Shown here piece by piece: positions 58,075 to 64,000 of a stretch of 64,000 nt of DNA. Below the pieces are notes generated by a model, which made no database searches, had not been told where the DNA came from, and worked only from the letters and a program-made list of their open reading frames with translations. The position numbers and the translations under genes were made by a program. Numbering within the stretch: position 1 is the first letter of the stretch; the number at the start of each line of letters is the position of its first letter. The DNA comes from Deltaproteobacteria bacterium. GTDB taxonomy: Bacteria; Myxococcota_A; Polyangia; Nannocystales; Nannocystaceae. The stretch is taken from assembly GCA_016709225.1 (NCBI GenBank), contig JADJEE010000001.1, positions 3,286,001 through 3,350,000 on the forward strand. The letters are read 5' to 3'.

Positions 58075-58941
58075 ATGACGTCTGCACCGCCCTCGTACTC
58101 CATGACGCTGCGCGTGCGCGTCGGTTGCATCGCGATCGCGATCACGGCGTGCGCCGGCCATCCGTTGGAGGCGAACTCGGGCGCCGACATCGGCCAGGCC
58201 GACGGTGGTGACCCCGACGAGGTCGGCAGCACCACGGGCAGCGCCGCCGAAGGGCCGCGCGACGACGACGGCGTCGTCACCACCCTCGACGCCACCAGCA
58301 CCACCGGCGAGGGGCGACCGGGGAGCGGCAGCGACGACGGCGTGGCGAGCAGCGGCGACGAGGTCGGCAGCGGGGGCGACGACGACGGCGACACCGGTGT
58401 CGCCGGTGCGTGCCATCCGATCCTCCACGAGGTCGCCAACGACGTGCCGATGTCCGACGACGGTCTCGAGTGGGTCGAGCTCTACAATCCCTGCGACCAC
58501 GCCATCGCGCTGGGCGGCTACACCCTCGCGTGGGGCGGGCCCGCCTACGAGAGCGCGCTGCAGCTGGTCGGCAACATCCCGGCCGGCGGCTGCTTCGTGG
58601 TCGGCGGGCCATTGTCGTCGCCCGACAACGGCGAGCCGGTGTTCGATCAAGCGGTCGACTTCGACACCGACCTGCAGAACAGTGGCCCCGCGGCCGACGG
58701 ACTCGCGCTCTACGCCGCCGAGCTCGATGCGCTCGACCCCACCGTGCAGGTCCCCGTCGACGCGCTGATCTACGGCAGCGCCAACACCAACGCGCTCGTC
58801 GACGAGCACGGCCTGGTGTCCGAGCCCGACGCGCCCGACGTGGACGACGAGCACGGCTATGCGCGCGCAGCCGCCCGCCTCGACGCGGCGTGGGTGCCCT
58901 CGACCGTCCGTTCTCCCGGCAGCTGCCCCAACCCCGGCTGA
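58075..58941 (+). CDS. Lipoprotein with lamin-tail (LTD) domain
   Basis: 288 residues from ATG 58075 (ATG 58102 is an alternative closer to the signal). The signal ends in IAIAITAC (lipobox). A linker rich in Gly/Asp/Ser reaches about residue 110. The C-terminal domain shows ILHEVANDVPMSDDGLEWVELYNPCDHAIALGGYTLAWGG and later WVPSTVRSPGSCPNPG, the pattern of lamin-tail/LTD domains, an Ig-like fold often found on surface proteins. Function is probably structural or in binding. Confidence 0.7.
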   Translation: MTSAPPSYSMTLRVRVGCIAIAITACAGHPLEANSGADIGQADGGDPDEVGSTTGSAAEGPRDDDGVVTTLDATSTTGEGRPGSGSDDGVASSGDEVGSGGDDDGDTGVAGACHPILHEVANDVPMSDDGLEWVELYNPCDHAIALGGYTLAWGGPAYESALQLVGNIPAGGCFVVGGPLSSPDNGEPVFDQAVDFDTDLQNSGPAADGLALYAAELDALDPTVQVPVDALIYGSANTNALVDEHGLVSEPDAPDVDDEHGYARAAARLDAAWVPSTVRSPGSCPNPG

Positions 58942-59017
58942 AAAACCCGCGACGAAGGCCCGCAGCGGGCGTAGGCAGCGGTGTCGAGCCGGCGCCCTGC
59001 TATGCTGACGGACGACC

Positions 59018-59647
59018 TTGTCCACGCGCGCTCCAAGCTCGCCACAGGACTCGCCAGCACGGGCACGCATCGTGGTGGGGTTCTACGGCGCGGTCGGCCT
59101 GGTCGGCTTCTTCTGGCACGCGACCGCGCAGGACAGCAACGATGTCTGGCGCTTGGATCCCTCCCAGGGGCTCGCGACGTTGGCGTGGACGCCGATGGTC
59201 GGCGTGGGGGTCGGGCTCGCGGTCGTGCAGGTGTTCCGCGCGCTCGAGCACCACTTCGCGTGGCTGCCGGCGCTGCACGCCGAGTTCCGCTCGATCTTCG
59301 GGCGCCCCGGCACCGGCGAGCTGATCCTGTTGGCGGCCACCAGTGCGCTCGCCGAGGAGCTGCTGTTCCGCGGCGCGATGCTCGACGCCTGGGGCCTGGT
59401 GCCGAGCTCGTTGGTGTTCGCGCTGCTGCACATCCCGCCGCGGTGGCAGCTGTGGCCGTGGACCGCGAGCTCGCTGGTCGCGGGGCTGCTGTTCGCCGAA
59501 CTCACGCTGCTGACCGGCAACCTCGGGGCCGCCACGGCCGCGCACTTCGTCGTGAACCTGCAGAACCTCTGGTACATCACGCGCCATCCCCCGCGGCCGA
59601 CCGTGCGCGGCCCGGTGCGGCCCCAGAAGCTGCAGCCGCCGGCGTGA
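59018..59647 (+). CDS. CPBP-family intramembrane metalloprotease
   Basis: 209 residues. The start is TTG 59018 (no ATG fits the frame); TATGCT lies 11 bases upstream. Motifs: EELLFRG with the paired Glu, FALLHIP with a metal-binding His, and AHFVVNL with the third. These define the CPBP (CAAX protease-like) group. Membrane segments fit the family's multi-spanning fold. The N-terminal part has two extra segments. Likely an intramembrane protease of unknown substrate. Confidence 0.82.
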   Translation: MSTRAPSSPQDSPARARIVVGFYGAVGLVGFFWHATAQDSNDVWRLDPSQGLATLAWTPMVGVGVGLAVVQVFRALEHHFAWLPALHAEFRSIFGRPGTGELILLAATSALAEELLFRGAMLDAWGLVPSSLVFALLHIPPRWQLWPWTASSLVAGLLFAELTLLTGNLGAATAAHFVVNLQNLWYITRHPPRPTVRGPVRPQKLQPPA

Positions 59648-59727
59648 CGTCGACCGCGGCTCCGCCGCGCCGCGCACGATTGGCCAGAAACTCGCCCCCC
59701 AACGGCGGGCAACCCATAGTCGCGGCC

Positions 59728-61413
59728 ATGCCCCACGACGGTTCCTCGATCGGCCGCCGGGCGTGGCTGCAGGGCCTGACCGCCGGTGCGGTCGCGACTT
59801 GCACGACGCTGGCGTGGAGCGGCCGCTCGGCCGCCTCGGACCTCAGCCTCGCCGATCGCCTCAAGCTGCTCTACAGCAACCAGTTCCACTTCGACGACCG
59901 CGGCCAGCCACAGATCACCGTCGGCCTCGTCAGCAACGTCGACCGCGTGCGACTGTCCGCGGCCGGCGGCCTGCTGGTGCTACCGTCGGGCGCCGGCGGC
60001 ACCACCATCGAGGGCGGCACCAGCTTCGAGCTGTCGCTCGTGCAGGGGCAGGCGGCCAAGCAGCGCTTCGCGATCGTGCTCGAGGAGCTCGCGGGGCCGG
60101 CGATGCGTGGCGTCGACGAGGTCGCGACGCGGTGGCGCAAGCAGGGGTTCGAGGTCTCCGACCACGAGGTCGGCACCGTGTTCGGCGTGTCGGGTCGCGT
60201 GCTCGACAACCGCCGCGTGCTACTGGTGAGCGAGAGCCACTCGAGCGAGGACGAGGCACGCCGACGCGCCGAGGTGCTGCGTCAGCGCCACGGTGCACTC
60301 GCCAAGCTGCATCCCATCGTCGGTCGCCACGCCAGCGGTGCGCTGCTCGCCCGCGACGCCGCCCACGGCCTGCGCGTGAGCGCCGAAGGCGTGCTGTGGT
60401 TCGCAGCCAAGGACGGTGGGCCCATCACCGTGCACGACGTGCCGATCGACAGCGCCCGCGGCGGCGCGATCAAGCACGAGTCGCGCGAGTACTGGGGCAG
60501 CATCTACGTTGCCGTCGATCGCCACGGCAAGCTCGCGGTCGTGAACCTGGTCGGCGAGTCGGAGCTGCTCGCGGGGCTGGTGCCGGCGGAGATCTTCGCG
60601 TCGTCGCCGATGGCCGCGCTGCAGGCCCAGGCGGTCGCAGCTCGCGGCCAGCTACTCGCGAAGATCGGCACGCGTCACCTCGACGACCCGTTCCTGCTGT
60701 GCTCCGAGCAGCACTGCCAGGTCTACGCCGGGCGCATCCGCGAGCACGAGCGCACCACCAAGGCGGTGCGCGAGACCGCCGGTAAGGTCGCCCTGCGCCC
60801 GGGCGAGACCCAGCTCGTCGACACGGTCTACTCGGCCAACTGCGGCGGCCACAGCGAGGACAACGATCTCGTGTGGCCGAGCGCGGCCGATCCCCAGCTG
60901 CGCGGTCAGCCCGACCTCCTGCTCGAGAAGAAGTTCGCCAAGGGCATCACCGACGACAACATCGCGGCGTTCCTGCGCGGCTCGCCGCGCAGCTACAGCG
61001 TGCCGGAGCCCGAGATCAGCCGCACGGCCTACCGCTGGCGCGAGACCCTCGACCCCAGCAGCCTGGCCGGCAACCCCGGCATCGACGCCGCGCTCGGCAC
61101 CGTGCGCGAGCTGCAGGTCCGCAGCCGCGGCCGCAGCGGTCGCGCGATGGTGCTGCGCGTGATCGGTGAGCACGGCGAGATCGATCTCCACGGCGAGCTG
61201 CGCATCCGCAAGGCGCTCGGTGGCCTGCGCAGCTCGCTGTTCGTGGTCGAGTCGGAGCGCGACCACGGACGCATCGTGCTGACCGGCGGCGGCCACGGCC
61301 ACGGCGTGGGCCTGTGCCAGCACGGCGCGATGGGCATGGCCGCCGCGGGCAAGTCGTGCGAGGCGATCCTCGGGCACTACTATCGCGACGCCAAGCTCGT
61401 GCAGCTGTGGTGA
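59728..61413 (+). CDS. SpoIID/LytB-domain protein
   Basis: 561 residues. The start has a twin-Arg-like signal (GRRAWLQGLTAGAVA). The first half is a beta-rich region with LSLVQGQAAKQRFAIVLEEL and DEARRRAEVLRQRHGALAKLHPIVG (SPOR-like). The SpoIID core follows: LLAGLVPAEIFASSPMAALQAQAVAARGQLLAKIG, QVYAGRIREHERTTKAV, DTVYSANCGGHSEDND and the closing GHGHGVGLCQHGAMGMA. SpoIID-like proteins cleave peptidoglycan glycan strands (lytic transglycosylase-type), or act as amidase enhancers. In a non-sporulating or fruiting-body bacterium it probably acts in wall remodelling. Confidence 0.82.
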   Translation: MPHDGSSIGRRAWLQGLTAGAVATCTTLAWSGRSAASDLSLADRLKLLYSNQFHFDDRGQPQITVGLVSNVDRVRLSAAGGLLVLPSGAGGTTIEGGTSFELSLVQGQAAKQRFAIVLEELAGPAMRGVDEVATRWRKQGFEVSDHEVGTVFGVSGRVLDNRRVLLVSESHSSEDEARRRAEVLRQRHGALAKLHPIVGRHASGALLARDAAHGLRVSAEGVLWFAAKDGGPITVHDVPIDSARGGAIKHESREYWGSIYVAVDRHGKLAVVNLVGESELLAGLVPAEIFASSPMAALQAQAVAARGQLLAKIGTRHLDDPFLLCSEQHCQVYAGRIREHERTTKAVRETAGKVALRPGETQLVDTVYSANCGGHSEDNDLVWPSAADPQLRGQPDLLLEKKFAKGITDDNIAAFLRGSPRSYSVPEPEISRTAYRWRETLDPSSLAGNPGIDAALGTVRELQVRSRGRSGRAMVLRVIGEHGEIDLHGELRIRKALGGLRSSLFVVESERDHGRIVLTGGGHGHGVGLCQHGAMGMAAAGKSCEAILGHYYRDAKLVQLW

Positions 61414-61417
61414 GCGA

Positions 61418-62989
61418 TCACAGCGTGCGGACGCAGAGTCCGCGCGCGTTGGGCTCGAGCTTGAGGTAGAGCGCAGTCGTGCCGGCGCCGCCGTCGTAGG
61501 CCACCGCCTCGTCGGGGACGGCCGCACGGTTGCGCGCCCAGTACGACGCGCGCGCGAGCAGTCGCGCCGCCCGGATCTTGCGCAGCTCGTGCACGCCGGG
61601 CAGTCGGAAGCCGGTGACGCCGTTGATCCGCTTGCTCTGGCAGCGGCGATGCGCCTCGTCCCAGGTGACCTCGTCCTCGCCGCCGCGGGCGACCCAGAGG
61701 TTGCCGAGTCGCTCGACGCGGCCCTCGCTGACGGCGAGCTGGAGTGCCGCCTGCTCGAGGTCACGACGACTCACGGCCTCGGGCCCCGGCGGGATGTCGA
61801 CCGGCGGGGTGCCGGCGGCGTCGTCGGTCCCGCCGGCGTCGTCGGTGGCCGGCGTCGGCGTGGGCTCGACCTTCGCGTCCGGCACCACGGCCTTCGCATC
61901 GGGCTCGAGCTTCGCGTCGGCGGTCGGCGTCGGCGTGGGTGCGCCACCGTCGTCGACCCTCGCCTCGACCGGCGCGCCACCGGTGACAGGCGGCGCCACG
62001 ACGGCGGCGCTCGGATCACCGGCGGCGCCATCGGGTCGCGCGCCGGCGCTGCGAGGCCCCGGGTCGGCCCCCGGCTGGAACAGCTGCAGCACCGCGAGCG
62101 CGACGATGCCCGCGATGCCGAGCCCTGCGAACAGCAGCAGCCAACGGTTGCCGCGCGGCTCGTCGTAGGTCGCGGCATGCATCGAGCGCGCCGCGGCGCG
62201 TGGGATCTGCCGGCTCGGCGTGAAGTCGGTGACGAGCTCGTCGGCGCCCGCCGATGGCACCTGCGAGAGCGTCGACTCGAGCGAGCGACGCGGCGGCTGG
62301 GGCGGCAGCTCGGCGGTGTCCTCCTCGGCTCGCACCGGCATGGAGCCGGCGACGCTGCGCGGGGGCTCGCGACTGGGCAACACCACCGGGTCTTCGGCGA
62401 TGACCTGCGGTGCACCAACGCCGCTCGTCGGCGACGCGGCACCGAGCCCGGTCGGGGTGCCGCGCCGTGGCGCGGGCCGTGAGCGATCGAGCAACGCCGC
62501 GGCCTCGGTCAGCCCACGCGAGAGCTCGCGCGCGAGCTGCTCGGGATCGGCGGGGGCGAGCGCAGCGGGTGTGAGCGCCTCGACGACGTCGCGCAGGTGG
62601 GTGTTGGGCGCGTCGGGATCGTTGGCGTCGTGATCCGTCAGGCGCATCTCCTTGAGCGCGCCGCGGATCGCCGGCAGCACCGCGAGCGGACGCGACGGTG
62701 TGAACGCAGTCGAGATGATGCGCTGCGCCGGCCCTCGGCGCGCGGAGAACAACCCGGTGAGCTTTCGAACCGCGGCCTTGTCCAGCGAGCTCGACGTGCA
62801 CAGCACGAACAACGTCTCGGCGGCCGCGACGTCGAGTGCACTCGCGAGCAGGGCCGCATCGAACTCCACGCCCGGCACCAGCTCCGGCGACATGCCCTCG
62901 CGGCGCAGCTCATCCAACACCTTCGCGAGGGCGGGTTCGTCGTCCTCGGAACAGCAGATGATGATGGGGATGTCCCCGCGGCCTTTCAC
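61418..62989 (-). CDS. Protein with N-terminal TIR-like/receiver-like domain, one TM segment and C-terminal DUF1566-like domain
   Basis: 523 residues from a GTG start at 62989 (GAGGA about 10 bases upstream). The N-terminal 110 residues are an alpha/beta domain (IPIIICCSEDDEPALAKVLDEL, TLFVLCTSSSLDKAAVRKL, RIISTAFTPSRPLAVLPAI) reminiscent of TIR/STING-like or receiver folds, without a clear catalytic Glu for NAD hydrolysis. A long Pro/Ser linker, one membrane segment (about 245-263), another linker with repeated Pro-Thr, and a C-terminal domain with NLWVARGGEDEVTWDEAHRRCQSK, GFRLPGVHELRKIR and YLKLEPNARGLCVRTL (DUF1566/Lcl-like) follow. A bitopic sensor is likely. The domain calls are moderate. 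Confidence 0.62.
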   Translation of the reverse strand: MKGRGDIPIIICCSEDDEPALAKVLDELRREGMSPELVPGVEFDAALLASALDVAAAETLFVLCTSSSLDKAAVRKLTGLFSARRGPAQRIISTAFTPSRPLAVLPAIRGALKEMRLTDHDANDPDAPNTHLRDVVEALTPAALAPADPEQLARELSRGLTEAAALLDRSRPAPRRGTPTGLGAASPTSGVGAPQVIAEDPVVLPSREPPRSVAGSMPVRAEEDTAELPPQPPRRSLESTLSQVPSAGADELVTDFTPSRQIPRAAARSMHAATYDEPRGNRWLLLFAGLGIAGIVALAVLQLFQPGADPGPRSAGARPDGAAGDPSAAVVAPPVTGGAPVEARVDDGGAPTPTPTADAKLEPDAKAVVPDAKVEPTPTPATDDAGGTDDAAGTPPVDIPPGPEAVSRRDLEQAALQLAVSEGRVERLGNLWVARGGEDEVTWDEAHRRCQSKRINGVTGFRLPGVHELRKIRAARLLARASYWARNRAAVPDEAVAYDGGAGTTALYLKLEPNARGLCVRTL

Positions 62990-63242
62990 GTCGATGGAGT
63001 CCTCGAGCCGAGTGCGTGCGCGTCTGTTCGAGGGTATGTCCAACCACGCCCGCGTGGGAAGGGCCGCGCGCGTGTCGGGGCGAAGGGCGTCGGCGTGGGA
63101 CCTGCCCCAGAAGGGCCGTCGGTCGCGAGCGCGGCCCGACCGCGGCCGCTCTCGACCCAACCGGCACCGCCACCAGCGCGACGCTCGGCGAGCCCGTCGC
63201 GCACGTGCGCTGCGCGGCGCCCCGTCGTGGCATAACGACGCC

Positions 63243-64000
63243 ATGACCGATGCGCACGCGCTCCAGATCGTCGCGGTACTCGGGGCCGGCACCATGGGCC
63301 ACGGCATCGCCCAGGTCGCCGCCGCGGCCGGCTGCGAGACCCGCTTGTTCGACGTCGACGATGCCCGCGTCGAGGCCGGCCTCGCGAAGATCCGCAGCAA
63401 CCTGCAAACCGGGGTCGACAAGGGCAAGCTCGACGCGGCCCGCCGCGACCAGACGCTGGCCCAGCTCCGGGGCACCAGCGACCTCGCGGCCGCGGCCGCC
63501 GGCGCCGACCTGGTGATCGAAGCCGTTCCCGAGGTCCTCGCGCTCAAGCACGACGTGCTCGCCCGGGCGGCCGCAGCGGCCAAGCCCGACGCGATCCTCG
63601 GCAGCAACACCAGCTCGCTGTCGATCGCGAAGATCGCCGCCGCCCTACCGCGCCCCGAGCGCGTGCTGGGCACCCACTTCTTCAACCCCGTGCACATCAT
63701 GAAGCTGCTCGAGATCGTGGTCGCCGACACGACCGCGCCCGAGGTGGTGGCGCGCGTGCGGGCGTGGGGCACCGCACTCGGCAAGGAGTGCATCACGATC
63801 AAGGACTCGCCGGGCTTCGCCACCAGCCGCCTGGGGCTCGTGATCGGGCTCGAGGCGATCCGCATGGTCGAGCAAGGGGTCGGCAGCGCCGAGGACATCG
63901 ACAAGGCCATGACCCTCGGCTACGGCTTCCCCATGGGCCCGCTGCGGCTCACCGATCTGGTCGGCCTCGACGTACGGCTCGCGATCGCCGAGTACCTCAG
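63243..64000 (+). CDS. 3-hydroxyacyl-CoA (3-hydroxybutyryl-CoA) dehydrogenase, 3' end outside window
   Basis: 252 residues are visible from ATG 63243. The NAD-binding motif GAGTMGHGIAQ starts at residue 14. Then come ADLVIEAVPEVLALKHDV, GSNTSSLSIAKIA and GTHFFNPVHIMKLLEIV with the catalytic His, KDSPGFATSRLGLVIGLEAIRMVEQGVGSAEDIDKAM and GFPMGPLRLTDLVGLDV. It reduces acetoacetyl-CoA or oxidises 3-hydroxyacyl-CoA in fatty-acid or butanoate metabolism. The reading frame runs off the window end. The gap before it (62990-63242) has no feature I can support. Confidence 0.9.
   Translation, partial: MTDAHALQIVAVLGAGTMGHGIAQVAAAAGCETRLFDVDDARVEAGLAKIRSNLQTGVDKGKLDAARRDQTLAQLRGTSDLAAAAAGADLVIEAVPEVLALKHDVLARAAAAAKPDAILGSNTSSLSIAKIAAALPRPERVLGTHFFNPVHIMKLLEIVVADTTAPEVVARVRAWGTALGKECITIKDSPGFATSRLGLVIGLEAIRMVEQGVGSAEDIDKAMTLGYGFPMGPLRLTDLVGLDVRLAIAEYL

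Noticed and set aside
58981..59727. Upstream extension of the SpoIID gene
   Set aside because: It overlaps the CPBP protease gene in another frame; ATG 59728 opens a good signal peptide.
62990..63242. A possible small stable RNA such as 4.5S RNA
   Set aside because: The conserved GGAAG/GCA core of SRP RNA is missing and no strong overall fold is visible.
61418..63910. Extension of the TIR-like/DUF1566-like gene upstream to 63910
   Set aside because: The extension would run antisense through the 3-hydroxyacyl-CoA dehydrogenase gene; the GTG at 62989 gives the natural start.

Overview
The window is a stretch of chromosome from a very GC-rich Gram-negative bacterium. I infer a myxobacterium of the Nannocystaceae type (Myxococcota). 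The reasons are two large Ser/Thr protein kinases, many lipoproteins whose lipobox Cys is followed by Ser/Gly/Thr/Asp-rich linkers, several ECF sigma/anti-sigma units, PPC-repeat and NHL surface proteins, and a MbnP/MbnH metallo pair of the MXAN_0977 type. It is an ordinary, densely packed chromosome: no intergenic gap exceeds about 300 bases. I saw no phage, full-length IS, rRNA or CRISPR array.

Layout. 1-0.6 kb: the end of a xanthine dehydrogenase-family FAD subunit plus a small Cys protein. 0.5-5.9 kb: a probable iron locus, with an imelysin lipoprotein translationally coupled to a single frame encoding a fatty-acid hydroxylase joined to a TonB-dependent receptor, and a divergent PepSY lipoprotein. 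5.9-6.05 kb: a 168-bp MITE-like inverted repeat that supplies both flanking stop codons. 6-10 kb: an APH/ATPase kinase fusion and a PPC-repeat lipoprotein. 10.1-12.3 kb: a sulfur operon (SQR-like oxidoreductase, TusE-like, DsrE2-like). 12.3-25.4 kb: lipoproteins, a sigma/anti-sigma operon, a vWA lipoprotein, an NHL lipoprotein, and a TPR receptor kinase divergent from an ECF sigma factor.

26-34 kb is the most interesting region: a TonB-dependent receptor, a His-rich exported protein, two coupled lipoproteins, a His/Cys-rich lipoprotein, then MbnP and the di-heme enzyme MbnH with overlapping start/stop. I infer an envelope copper (or other metal) handling locus without methanobactin biosynthesis genes in view. 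34-43 kb: a C39-like protease, small lipoproteins, an M14 carboxypeptidase, a second protein kinase and a beta-helix lipoprotein.

43-64 kb is more housekeeping: peptide deformylase coupled by GTGA to an LTA-synthase-like enzyme with four Ig-like repeats, an Mrp ATPase, an ECF sigma/NrsF-like pair, a Lon-substrate-binding-domain protein, FolE coupled to a MerR regulator and next to a pteridine-reductase-like SDR, ribosomal protein bS21, a VKOR-DsbA fusion, pyruvate kinase, a tRNA-Leu with anticodon AAG, a CPBP protease, a SpoIID protein and the start of a 3-hydroxyacyl-CoA dehydrogenase.

Functions are assigned by reading motifs, without database searches. Start codons were often moved downstream of the longest open frame to agree with signal peptides, overlaps or ribosome-binding sites.
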